Positions 1 to 7,719 of a stretch of 24,601 nucleotides of DNA are shown piece by piece. The notes beneath the pieces were generated by a model. It did no database searches. It had not been told where the DNA came from and saw only the letters and a list, made by a program, of their open reading frames with translations. Numbering within the stretch: the first letter of the stretch is position 1; every line of letters starts with the position of its first letter. The translations under genes and the position numbers were made by a program. The stretch is from JAVVHH01 sp032249615 (GTDB lineage Bacteria; Pseudomonadota; Alphaproteobacteria; Acetobacterales; Acetobacteraceae): NCBI GenBank assembly GCA_032249615.1, contig JAVVHH010000051.1, positions 1 to 24,601 on the forward strand, written 5' to 3'.

Positions 1-291
1 GACATCAATGGGTCCCAGTTCGGCCTCGATTGCCGCCGCCGCCGCCTCGAGGGCTTCCGCTTCGACCACGTCGACCACCACCGATGCGGCGGCAACGCCC
101 GCGGCCGCCAACTCCTCGCGAATCGAATCGAGCCCCGCCTGCCCGCGCGCCAGCAGCCCGACCCGCCAACCCGCCCTGCCAAACGCTGACGCCGTGCAGC
201 GCCCGATGCCGGACGACGCCCCCGTGATGACCACCGTTCCTGCATGTGGTTTCGGAACGGGAGCGGCGGGCTGCTTCACGAGGGTTGTCAT
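1..291 (-). CDS. Short-chain dehydrogenase/reductase (SDR), N-terminal part, runs off the left edge
   Basis: Reading leftward from an ATG at 291, 97 codons are open to the window edge, so only the N-terminal part is visible. After a short polar leader (residues 1-16) comes a Rossmann beta strand and the glycine-rich cofactor motif TGASSGIGR (about residues 21-29), which is diagnostic of classical SDR oxidoreductases that bind NAD(P)H. A second strand-helix unit (WRVGLLARG, about residues 39-47) and a VVVDV strand near residue 77 fit the usual fold. The Asn-Ser-Tyr-Lys catalytic residues lie outside the window, so substrate and activity cannot be judged. It is divergent from the MoxR gene with only 53 bp between the two starts, so the two promoters would have to share or overlap that spacer. 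The family call is firm; the specific function is unknown. Confidence 0.85.
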   Translation of the reverse strand, partial: MTTLVKQPAAPVPKPHAGTVVITGASSGIGRCTASAFGRAGWRVGLLARGQAGLDSIREELAAAGVAAASVVVDVVEAEALEAAAAAIEAELGPIDV

Positions 292-344
292 AGAGCAGCG
301 GTGTGCGATTGACGATTCAGCGGCTTCCGGTGAATGGTCGAGCG

Positions 345-1187
345 ATGACGACCGGCTTTCAGAGCACCGAGCGCTACATCGCCTCCCGCGACCTCGAGGT
401 CGCCGTCAACGCCGCGGTGGCCTTGCAGCGCCCGTTGCTCGTCAAGGGCGAGCCCGGCACCGGCAAGACCGTGCTCGCCCGCGAAGTCGCGACCGCCCTC
501 GGCATGCCGCTGGTCGAATGGCACGTGAAATCCACCACCAAGGCCCAGCAGGGGCTCTACGAATACGACGCCGTCTCCCGCCTGCGGGATAGCCAGTTGG
601 GCGATCCCAAGGTCGCCGACATCGCCAACTACATCGTTCCCGGAAAGCTCTGGACCGCCTTCGAGGCCGACGGCCCGCAGGTCGTGCTGATCGACGAGAT
701 CGACAAGGCCGATATCGAGTTCCCCAACGATCTGCTGCTCGAACTCGATCGCATGCAGTTCTTCGTCTACGAGACACAACAGACCATCGCCGCCCGCCAC
801 CGCCCCGTGGTCATCATCACGTCGAACAACGAGAAGGAACTGCCCGACGCGTTCCTGCGCCGCTGCTTCTTCCACTACATCCGCTTCCCGGACCGGCCGA
901 CCATGGAGCGCATCGTCGAGGCGCATTACCCTGGGCTTCGCCACGACCTCGTCCGCGAGGCGCTCACCGTCTTCTTCGAAGTCCGTGACATGCCGGGGTT
1001 GAAGAAGAAGCCGGCCACCTCCGAACTGCTCGACTGGCTGAAGCTGCTGATGGTCGAGGATCTGCCGCCCGAGGCGCTGCGCGAGCCCGGCGCCGGCATT
1101 CCGAAGCTCCATGGCGCGCTGCTCAAAAACGAGCAGGACGTGCATCTGTTCGAGCGCCTCGCCTTCCTAAACCGCCGCGGCAAGTAA
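345..1187 (+). CDS. MoxR-family AAA+ ATPase
   Basis: A 280-residue AAA+ ATPase of the MoxR class. These act as chaperone-like motors, usually with a von Willebrand factor A partner, to mature or insert cofactors into enzyme complexes. Visible motifs are Walker A GEPGTGKT (residues 35-42), Walker B VLIDEID (114-120), sensor 1 TSNN (159-162) and a likely arginine finger in FLRRC (170-174). The ATG at 345 was chosen over an upstream in-frame GTG at 303 because homology begins right after it and the extra 14 residues look unlike the family. The VWA gene starts 2 bp after the stop, so the two are almost certainly co-transcribed. The arrangement resembles coxD-coxE of aerobic CO dehydrogenase clusters, but no CO dehydrogenase structural gene is in the window, so the client protein is unknown. 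Confidence 0.9.
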   Translation: MTTGFQSTERYIASRDLEVAVNAAVALQRPLLVKGEPGTGKTVLAREVATALGMPLVEWHVKSTTKAQQGLYEYDAVSRLRDSQLGDPKVADIANYIVPGKLWTAFEADGPQVVLIDEIDKADIEFPNDLLLELDRMQFFVYETQQTIAARHRPVVIITSNNEKELPDAFLRRCFFHYIRFPDRPTMERIVEAHYPGLRHDLVREALTVFFEVRDMPGLKKKPATSELLDWLKLLMVEDLPPEALREPGAGIPKLHGALLKNEQDVHLFERLAFLNRRGK

Positions 1188-1189
1188 CG

Positions 1190-2383
1190 ATGTTCGCCCC
1201 CTTTCTCTTCGCGTTGCGCGAGGCGGGAGTGCCGGCGTCCATCACCGAATACCTCTCGCTGCTCGGCGCGCTCCGCGCCGGGGTCGCGGCGTACGACATC
1301 GAGGATTTCTACTTTCTCAGCCGCGCCGCCCTGGTCAAGGACGAGCGGCATCTCGACCGCTTCGACCGGGTGTTCGGCCAAGTGTTTAAAGGCGTCGAAA
1401 CGCAAGCGGGCGAGACCGCGTCCGGCCCGGAGGCCCGCGCGCTGCCAGACGAATGGCTCCGCCGCATGGCCGAGAAGCATCTCACGCCCGAGGAGATGGC
1501 CGAGATCGATGCGCTCGGCGGCTTCGACAAGCTGATGGATACGCTGCGCGAGCGTCTGGCGGAACAGAAGGGCCGCCATCAGGGCGGGAGCAAATGGATC
1601 GGCACCGGAGGCACCTCGCCGTTCGGCGCTTACGGCTACAACCCCGAGGGGGTCCGCATCGGCCAAGAGGAGAGCCGGCACGGCCGGGCTGTGAAGGTGT
1701 GGGACAAGAGGGAGTTCCGCGACCTCGACGGGGACCTCGAACTCGGCACCCGCAATCTGAAACTCGCGCTGCGGCGCCTCCGCCGCTTCGCCCGCGAGGG
1801 CGCGCCCACCGAGCTCGACATGGCGGGCACGATCCGCGCCACCGCGCAGAACGCCGGCTCCCTCGACCTCAAGCTCGTTCCCGAGCGCCACAACGCGGTC
1901 AAGGTACTGCTCTTCCTCGATGTCGGAGGCTCGATGGACGACCACATCCGCGCCTCGGAGGAGCTGTTTTCAGCGGCCCGCAGCGAGTTCAAGCATCTCG
2001 CCTTCTTCTACTTCCACAACTGTCCCTACGAGCGGCTCTGGCAGCAGAACCGCCGCCGCCATGACGTCGCGATCCCGACCGCGGATGTGCTGCGGACCTA
2101 CGGTCCCGACTACCGCGCCATCTTCGTCGGTGACGCCACCATGAGCCCCTACGAGATTATCCAGCCCGGCGGCAGCGTCGAGCACTGGAACGAGGAGTCG
2201 GGGGCCACCTGGCTTTCCCGCCTGACGACGCAGTGGCAGCGCTCAGCCTGGCTCAACCCGGTGCCCCCCGCCCAATGGGCCGCCACCCACTCCGTCCGCC
2301 TCGTTCGCGAGTTGCTGGGCGACCGCATGTTCCCGCTCACACCCGCCGGGCTGGACGGCATGATCCAGTCGCTCGGCCGCTAG
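1190..2383 (+). CDS. CoxE-like VWA-domain protein
   Basis: A 397-residue soluble protein. The N-terminal half is helical and charged. The C-terminal half carries a VWA domain opening with LLFLDVGGSM (the Asp near residue 244), which corresponds to the MIDAS metal-binding loop. The classical loop is DxSxS; here the third position is Gly (D-V-G-G-S), so metal coordination may be weakened, although I believe this variant recurs in CoxE-like VWA proteins. Later conserved segments include FYFHNCPYE and FVGDATMSPYE, the latter providing the second-loop Asp-Ala-Thr that could serve as the distal MIDAS residues. It starts 2 bp after the MoxR stop, the standard MoxR-VWA pairing, and the two products probably act together in the cytoplasm on an unidentified client. 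Family assignment is good; the client is unknown. Confidence 0.87.
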   Translation: MFAPFLFALREAGVPASITEYLSLLGALRAGVAAYDIEDFYFLSRAALVKDERHLDRFDRVFGQVFKGVETQAGETASGPEARALPDEWLRRMAEKHLTPEEMAEIDALGGFDKLMDTLRERLAEQKGRHQGGSKWIGTGGTSPFGAYGYNPEGVRIGQEESRHGRAVKVWDKREFRDLDGDLELGTRNLKLALRRLRRFAREGAPTELDMAGTIRATAQNAGSLDLKLVPERHNAVKVLLFLDVGGSMDDHIRASEELFSAARSEFKHLAFFYFHNCPYERLWQQNRRRHDVAIPTADVLRTYGPDYRAIFVGDATMSPYEIIQPGGSVEHWNEESGATWLSRLTTQWQRSAWLNPVPPAQWAATHSVRLVRELLGDRMFPLTPAGLDGMIQSLGR

Positions 2384-2525
2384 CGACCGTTTTGTCGGCA
2401 CGTTCAGAGAGACCTGCCCGGATCAGGGCAATCCCCGTTTCGGAGGCTTTGATTCTTCCGGCGCCGCGGTAGCGCCCGACTCTCGCCATGGTAGGCTCGC
2501 CGCGGTGGATTGCCGGTGAGACCAG
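2384..2525. other. 142-bp spacer ahead of the ABC importer operon
   Basis: No convincing -35/-10 pair and no strong terminator hairpin with a T-run was found. Weak inverted repeats (GCCC/GGGC near 2430-2444; GGCGC/GCGCC near 2459-2475) are present but short. A 13-codon open frame starts at the ATG at 2488 and ends in the TGA at 2527-2529, overlapping the ATPase start as ATGA. It has no visible ribosome-binding site, so it may be chance. Confidence 0.4.
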
Positions 2526-3503
2526 ATGAGCGCAATCGAACTCGTCGCCCTGACCAAGCGCTTCGGCTCGGCCGCCGCGGCCGTCGACGGCATCGATCTG
2601 CGCATCCCCGCCGGCTCCTATTGCTGCATGCTCGGCCCGTCCGGCTGCGGCAAGACCACGACCCTCCGCCTGATCGCCGGCCACGAGCAGGCTACGAGCG
2701 GCGACGTGCTGATCGGCGACCGCAACGTCACCGACCGCCCTCCCGCCGAGCGCGGAACCGCCACCGTGTTCCAGAACTACGCCCTGTTCCCGCACCTGAA
2801 CTGCGTCGACAACGTCGCCTTCGGCCTCAAGGTCCGAGGCACCGGCCGGGAGGCGCGCCGCCGCACCGCGCGTGCGATGCTCGAGCGCGTGGAGATGTCC
2901 GCGTACGCCGAACGCCTGCCCGCGCAGCTTTCCGGCGGCCAGCAGCAGCGTGTGGCACTCGCCCGTGCGCTGGTGCTGAACCCCAAGGTGCTCCTGCTCG
3001 ACGAACCGCTCTCCGCGCTGGACCCGTTTTTGCGCCTGCGTGTCAGGGCCGAGCTGAAAACGCTCCAGCGGCAGCTTGGCATCGTGTTCGTGCACGTGAC
3101 CCACAGCCAGGAGGAAGCGATGGCGCTGGCCGATTTCGTGGTGGTGATGCAAGCCGGGCAGATCCGCCAGTCCGGCACGCCGCGCGAGGTGTTCGAGCAT
3201 CCCGCCGACGGCTTCGTCGCCCGATTCATCGGCGGCCACAACGTGCTGACCGAGGGCGGCCAGCCCTTTGCCGTGCGCGCCGACCGCTGCCGCATCCGGC
3301 CGGACGGTCCAGACCGTGTGGCCGCCGTCGAATACCAGGGGTCGGTCGTCCGTGTCGCGCTGACCATGGCCGACGGGGCGGAGGCGATCGCGCTGATCCC
3401 CGATGACGAATTCGACCACGCCAGCATCCGCCTCGGCGGCCCGGCCTCGCTCACCTGGCAGCGCGACAGCGCCCACGCCCTCACGAAGGAGACAATCCTG
3501 TGA
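2526..3503 (+). CDS. ABC importer ATP-binding protein (PotA-like)
   Basis: A 325-residue ATPase of the spermidine/putrescine/iron (PotA/FbpC-type) importer class; it powers uptake through the two permeases encoded downstream. Visible motifs in order are Walker A GPSGCGKTT (residues 37-45), Q-loop Gln83 in VFQNYALFPH, the signature LSGGQQQR (135-142), Walker B LLLDEP (156-161) with the D-loop SALD, and the switch His193 in HVTHSQEEA. A C-terminal extension beyond about residue 235 has the character of a shortened TOBE-type regulatory domain. The ATG at 2526 follows GGTGAG with reasonable spacing. The stop overlaps the GTG start of the binding-protein gene, so translation is probably coupled. 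The substrate cannot be read from the ATPase; the operon context suggests a pyrimidine-related compound rather than a polyamine. Confidence 0.93.
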   Translation: MSAIELVALTKRFGSAAAAVDGIDLRIPAGSYCCMLGPSGCGKTTTLRLIAGHEQATSGDVLIGDRNVTDRPPAERGTATVFQNYALFPHLNCVDNVAFGLKVRGTGREARRRTARAMLERVEMSAYAERLPAQLSGGQQQRVALARALVLNPKVLLLDEPLSALDPFLRLRVRAELKTLQRQLGIVFVHVTHSQEEAMALADFVVVMQAGQIRQSGTPREVFEHPADGFVARFIGGHNVLTEGGQPFAVRADRCRIRPDGPDRVAAVEYQGSVVRVALTMADGAEAIALIPDDEFDHASIRLGGPASLTWQRDSAHALTKETIL

Positions 3504-4768
3504 ACGTCACCACCACCACACGCCGGACCCTGCTCGGCGCCGCGGGCGCTGCCATTGGCACGGGCGCGCTGACCGGTTTTCCCACCATCTGGGCCCAGAA
3601 CATCAAGGATGTGACGATCCGCCAGTTCGGCACCGGCGTCTCGAACCTCAACGCCATCGCCGACAAGGTGAAGCAAGATCTGGGTTTCACGCTGAGCATG
3701 ACGGCGCTCGACACGGACGCGGTGACGCAGAAGGCCGTCACCCAGCCCCGCTCCTACGACGTGGCCGATATCGAGTATTTCCTGTGCAAGAAAATCTTTC
3801 CGACCGGCGTGCTGCAGCCGCTCGATACCAAGAAGATCAAGCTCTACGACAAGATCGTGCCGATCTTCACCACAGGCAAGCTGACGCCGACCTCCACGGT
3901 CGCGCAGGGCACGGCGCCCTCGAAAGTCAGCTTCGTCGAGGGGGAGAAATCGACCAAGTTCGCCTCTGCACCGACCGAGTGGATGACCATCATCCCGACC
4001 ATCTACAACGCGGACACGCTGGGCTTGCGGCCCGACCTGATCAAGAAGCCGATCCGCCACTGGAAGGAATTGGTCGATCCCGAGTTCAAGGGAAAGACCT
4101 CCATCCTCAACATTCCCGGCATCGGCATCATGGATGCCGCGATGGTGATGGAATCGGCCGGCCTGATCACCTACGGCGACAAGGGCAACATGACCAAGCC
4201 CGAGATCGACAAGACGATCGCGTTCCTCATCGACCAGAAGCACGCCGGGCAGTTCCGCGCCTTCTGGAAGACCTTCGACGAGAGCGTAAACCTGATGGCT
4301 TCCGGCGAGGTGGTGATCCAGTCCATGTGGTCCCCGGCCGTCACCGCCGTGCGCGCCAAAGGCATTCCCTGCGTGTACCAGCCGCTGGAAGAGGGATACC
4401 GCGGCTGGGGCGGCGGGCTCGGCGTCGCCAAGCACCTGTCGGGGCTCCAGCTCGAGGCTGCCTATGAGTACATCAACTGGTATCTGTCTGGCTGGTGCGG
4501 CGCCTACCTCAACCGCCAGGGCTATTACAGCGCCGTGCTGGAGACCGCGAAGGAGCACATGAGCCCCAACGAATGGGGCTACTGGATGGAGGGCAAGCCG
4601 GCGACCGCTGACATCGTGAGCCCGGAAGGCAAGGTCATCGCCAAGCCCGGCGACACCCGCGACGGCGGCTCCTTCATGGACCGGATGACCCATGTCGCGT
4701 GCTGGAATTCGGTGATGGACGAGGACCGCTACATGATCCAGAAGTGGAACGAATTCATCGCTGCATGA
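3500..4768 (+). CDS. PotD-like extracellular solute-binding protein, Tat signal
   Basis: A 422-residue periplasmic binding protein. The N-terminus TTRRTLLG followed by an Ala/Gly-rich hydrophobic stretch and a probable cleavage site after about residue 32 (TIWAQN) is a twin-arginine signal peptide, implying export in a folded state. The mature region looks like the extracellular solute-binding proteins of the PotD/AfuA group: substrate contacts would come from segments such as YDVADIEYF, PTIYNADTLG, WKELVDPEFKGK and the late SVMDEDRYMIQKWNEF. Translation starts at a GTG that overlaps the ATPase stop, and the gene ends in an ATGA overlap with the first permease. Being embedded between transport genes and a pyrimidine-type catabolic set, it probably determines the specificity of the whole operon. 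The actual ligand is not deducible from sequence alone. Confidence 0.9.
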   Translation: MNVTTTTRRTLLGAAGAAIGTGALTGFPTIWAQNIKDVTIRQFGTGVSNLNAIADKVKQDLGFTLSMTALDTDAVTQKAVTQPRSYDVADIEYFLCKKIFPTGVLQPLDTKKIKLYDKIVPIFTTGKLTPTSTVAQGTAPSKVSFVEGEKSTKFASAPTEWMTIIPTIYNADTLGLRPDLIKKPIRHWKELVDPEFKGKTSILNIPGIGIMDAAMVMESAGLITYGDKGNMTKPEIDKTIAFLIDQKHAGQFRAFWKTFDESVNLMASGEVVIQSMWSPAVTAVRAKGIPCVYQPLEEGYRGWGGGLGVAKHLSGLQLEAAYEYINWYLSGWCGAYLNRQGYYSAVLETAKEHMSPNEWGYWMEGKPATADIVSPEGKVIAKPGDTRDGGSFMDRMTHVACWNSVMDEDRYMIQKWNEFIAA

Positions 4769-5637
4769 CGGAGGCTGCCGGGACGGGCGGCAGGTCGGCC
4801 GCCCTGACCCTTCTCCAGGTGACGCCGCTGACGCTGCTGCTGCTGGGCTTCGTCGTCGTCCCGCTCGCGGCCATCGTGGTGGTCAGCTTTCTCGATTACG
4901 ACAGCGTGCGCATCCTGCCGCGTTTCGTGCTGACCAACTACACCGACCTAATCGGCTCGCACGTCACCTGGATCACCTATCTCAACACGCTGCGCTATGC
5001 CGCCATCGTCTGGGCCATCACGCTCGGGCTGGGGTTCTTCGTCGCCTACGTGCTCGCCTTCGTGGTGCAGGGGGCGCTGATGCAGACGGTCCTCTTTCTC
5101 GTCTGCACGATCCCGTTCCTCACCTCGAACATCATTCGCATGATCGCCTGGATTCCTTTCCTTGGCCGCGAAGGGCTGCTCAACCGCGCGCTGCTGGGGG
5201 CGGGGATCATCGACAAGCCCCAAGAATGGCTGCTGTTTTCTGATTTCGCGGTGATCTTGGCATTCGTTCACCTGTACACCCTGTTCATGGTCGTCCCGAT
5301 CTTCAACACCATGATGCGGATCGACCGGAGCTTGATCGAGGCCGCCACCGACGCCGGCGCGGGCCCGTTCCAGGTCGTCCGCGACATCATCGTCCCACTC
5401 AGCAAGCCCGGGATCGCCATCGGCTCCGTCTTCGTCATCACGCTCGTCATGGGTGACTTCGTGACCGTCCGCTTGATGAGCGGCGGCCAGAGCGCCTCCG
5501 TGGGCCTGATGATCGCCAACGGCATCGGCCTGCTGCAATATCCGGCCGCGTGCGCCAACGCGGTGATCCTGCTCGCGATCGTCCTGCTGCTGATCGGCGC
5601 CATCCTTCGCGTCGTCGACATCCGCAAGGAGCTCTGA
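4765..5637 (+). CDS. ABC importer permease 1 (PotB-like)
   Basis: A 290-residue inner-membrane permease. The start is the ATG at 4765, in a four-base ATGA overlap with the binding-protein stop; a longer in-frame reading from upstream lies inside the binding-protein gene and is not needed. About six membrane helices are visible, beginning with LTLLLLGFVVVPLAAIVVVSF (residues 21-41, last residue included) and ending with the helix near the C-terminus. The cytoplasmic coupling loop EAATDAGAGPFQVVRDIIVP matches the EAAxxxGAxxxxxFxxIxLP motif of importer permeases that docks on the ATPase. It forms a heterodimer with permease 2, whose ATG overlaps this stop by one base. Same operon and same unknown, probably pyrimidine-related, substrate. 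Confidence 0.93.
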   Translation: MTEAAGTGGRSAALTLLQVTPLTLLLLGFVVVPLAAIVVVSFLDYDSVRILPRFVLTNYTDLIGSHVTWITYLNTLRYAAIVWAITLGLGFFVAYVLAFVVQGALMQTVLFLVCTIPFLTSNIIRMIAWIPFLGREGLLNRALLGAGIIDKPQEWLLFSDFAVILAFVHLYTLFMVVPIFNTMMRIDRSLIEAATDAGAGPFQVVRDIIVPLSKPGIAIGSVFVITLVMGDFVTVRLMSGGQSASVGLMIANGIGLLQYPAACANAVILLAIVLLLIGAILRVVDIRKEL

Positions 5638-6440
5638 TGCCCGCGCCCCTCCGCCGTGCGCTGCTGCTCTCCGGCTTCGCGCTATTCGTGCTGTTCCTCT
5701 ACGGCCCCACGCTGACGATGATCGTGCTTTCGTTCCAGGGGCCGGGGGGCGGCCTCACCTTCCCGATGCGGGGCGTCTCGACCCATTGGTTCCGCTCCCT
5801 GTTCGCCCAGCAGGCGGTGGGCGATATCTGGGGCGCCGCCGGCCGCTCGGTCCTGCTCGCGCTGATGGTCATGGTGGCCACCGTGCTGATCTCGCTGTTG
5901 GCCGGGCTCGCCTTCCGCCGGCGCTTCCGGGGAGCCGGGCCGCTGCTGACGCTCACGCTGGTCAGCCTCATCGTGCCCTCCATCCTGATCAGCCTCGGGG
6001 TTGGCCTGGTGTTCAGCCAGTCGGGGCTCGATACCAACTGGTGGAGTTCCGCGTTCGGCGCCCAGCTTACCTGGACCGTGCCGTTCGGCGTGCTGATCAT
6101 GTTCGCCGTGTTCAACCGTTTCGACCGCCGGTGGGAGGAGGCGGCCCGCGACCTGGGGGCCAGCGGCTGGCAGCGTTTCCGCCTGGTGGTGCTGCCGATC
6201 ATCCTGCCGAGCGTCGTCGGCATCGCCCTGTTCGGGCTGACCCTTTCCTGGGACGAGTTCGCCCGCACATTACTGACGGCCGGGAGCGACAACACGCTGC
6301 CGCTGGAGATCTTCGGCATGACCACCAACGTGACCACCCCGGTTCTGTACGCGCTCGGCGCTTCGACGACCGGGCTGTCGGTGCTGGTGATCGCGCTCGC
6401 GCTTTCTGCCATCCTGTTGCTCCGGCGCCGCGCACGCTGA
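5637..6440 (+). CDS. ABC importer permease 2 (PotC-like)
   Basis: A 267-residue inner-membrane permease, partner of permease 1. The start ATG at 5637 shares its A with the preceding TGA (TGATG), typical of translational coupling. Six hydrophobic segments are visible: near residues 8-28, then four in the body, and a final one near 245-262. The ATPase-docking loop is EEAARDLGASGWQRFRLVVLP, an EAA motif. The FGLTLSWDEFARTLL segment is characteristic of the PotC group, where it reads LSxDDFxxxxF. The amidohydrolase ATG follows the stop after a single base, so transport and the first catabolic step are probably made from one transcript. Confidence 0.92.
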   Translation: MPAPLRRALLLSGFALFVLFLYGPTLTMIVLSFQGPGGGLTFPMRGVSTHWFRSLFAQQAVGDIWGAAGRSVLLALMVMVATVLISLLAGLAFRRRFRGAGPLLTLTLVSLIVPSILISLGVGLVFSQSGLDTNWWSSAFGAQLTWTVPFGVLIMFAVFNRFDRRWEEAARDLGASGWQRFRLVVLPIILPSVVGIALFGLTLSWDEFARTLLTAGSDNTLPLEIFGMTTNVTTPVLYALGASTTGLSVLVIALALSAILLLRRRAR

Positions 6441-6441
6441 G

Positions 6442-7686
6442 ATGTTCGACCACGTCATAAGCGGCGCCCGCCTGCCCTCGGGCGGCGACCCGGTCGACAT
6501 CGGCTTCGCCGCCGGCCGCATTGCCGCGATCGAGCCCTCGCTGGCCTGGAACGGCCCGGCCGATAACGCGGGCGGCAAGCTGGTGTGCGCCGGACTGATC
6601 GAGACGCACATCCACCTGGACAAATCCGGCATCATGGGGCGCTGCACCTGCACAGAGGGCACGCTGAAGGAGGCGGTTGAGCAGGTAAAGGCGGCCAAGC
6701 AGGGCTTCACCGAGCAGGATGTCTACGATCGCGCCCGCCGGACGCTCGAGCGCGCCATCCTGCACGGCACCAACCGGATGCGCACCCATGTCGAGGTCGA
6801 TCCGCGCATCGGCCTGACCAGCGTCCGCGCCATGCAGCAGCTGAAGCGCGACTACGCCTGGGCCATCGACTTGCAGCTCTGCGCGTTTCCGCAGGAAGGC
6901 CTGCTGGATGACCCCGGCTGCGAGGCGGTGCTCGTGGAGGCGCTGGAAGCCGGTTGCGACCTCGTCGGCGGCGCGCCCTATGTCGATATTGACTCGCACG
7001 GTCAGATCGATCGCATCTTCGCCCTGGCCCGGCGTTTCGACCTGGATATCGACTTCCACCTCGATTTCGACCTCGACGCCTCCGGCGCCGACGCTAATTA
7101 TGTATGCCGGCAGACCGACGAGGCGGGCTGGGGCGGCCGCGTCACCATCGGGCACGTCACCAAGCTCTCCGCCATGCCGCCGCAACAATTCGAGGCGATG
7201 GCGAGGCGTCTGGCCGCCGCCGGCGTTGCCGTCACGACGCTCCCCGCGACCGATCTGTTCCTCATGGGCGGGGACGCGACGGAGAACGTCCCGCGCGGCG
7301 TCGCCCCGGTCCACCGGCTCCTTGCCCACGGCGTTCAATGCTCGATCTCAACCAACAACGTGCTGAACCCGTTTACCCCCTACGGTGACGGCTCCCTCCT
7401 CCGCATCGCCAACCTCTTCGCCAACGTGGCGCAGATTGCGGCCGATGAGGGCCTTGCCGCCTGCTTCGAGATGATCACGGAGCGCTCCGCCGGCCTGATG
7501 CGCCTACACGATTATGGGATCCGCGTCGGCGGCCCGGCGGACCTCGTTCTCCTCGACGCCGAGACCCCCGCCCAAGCCATTGCCGAACTCGCCCCTGCGC
7601 TCACCGGCTTCAAGCGCGGCCACCGCACGTTCGAGCGGAAGCGGCCGGTGCTCTTCCCGCCGCTTAACCCGGCGTCAACACGTTGA
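6442..7686 (+). CDS. Cytosine-deaminase-like amidohydrolase with altered active site
   Basis: A 414-residue amidohydrolase-superfamily protein that aligns by eye along its length with E. coli cytosine deaminase CodA. Shared landmarks are ETHIHLDKS (His56 and His58, the metal pair), the RTHVEVD strand, DLQLCAFPQEG, His206 in DFHLDF, and His238 in GHVTK. Two CodA catalytic residues differ: the Glu of HCDE is Phe209 here, and the metal/catalytic Asp of GHDDV is Asn305 in STNNV. I recall the same Asn form in proteins from other alphaproteobacteria, so it appears to be a subfamily trait rather than decay. Cytosine is therefore not a safe substrate prediction; the enzyme may hydrolyse another cyclic amide or amine, or use a different metal arrangement. 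It sits between the importer and the URC1 homologue, which supports a role in pyrimidine-type catabolism. Confidence 0.85.
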   Translation: MFDHVISGARLPSGGDPVDIGFAAGRIAAIEPSLAWNGPADNAGGKLVCAGLIETHIHLDKSGIMGRCTCTEGTLKEAVEQVKAAKQGFTEQDVYDRARRTLERAILHGTNRMRTHVEVDPRIGLTSVRAMQQLKRDYAWAIDLQLCAFPQEGLLDDPGCEAVLVEALEAGCDLVGGAPYVDIDSHGQIDRIFALARRFDLDIDFHLDFDLDASGADANYVCRQTDEAGWGGRVTIGHVTKLSAMPPQQFEAMARRLAAAGVAVTTLPATDLFLMGGDATENVPRGVAPVHRLLAHGVQCSISTNNVLNPFTPYGDGSLLRIANLFANVAQIAADEGLAACFEMITERSAGLMRLHDYGIRVGGPADLVLLDAETPAQAIAELAPALTGFKRGHRTFERKRPVLFPPLNPASTR

Positions 7687-7719
7687 CCGTACACTCGTCC
7701 TCTCCCTAGCGTGCGGCTC

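Noticed and set aside
8..592. A plus-strand frame at the left edge rich in Ala, Ser, Pro and Arg
   Set aside because: It overlaps the SDR gene in antisense and the MoxR gene in another frame; both of those have diagnostic motifs.
2777..4693. A 638-codon open frame on the minus strand opposite the ABC ATPase and binding-protein genes
   Set aside because: It is antisense to two well-recognised genes, has no recognisable domain, and long antisense frames are common in GC-rich DNA with strong third-position bias.
7683..7710. TTGACC at 7683-7688 as an internal promoter for the URC1 gene
   Set aside because: No matching -10 at 16-18 bp; the nearest candidate is CCCTAG at a 15-bp spacing.
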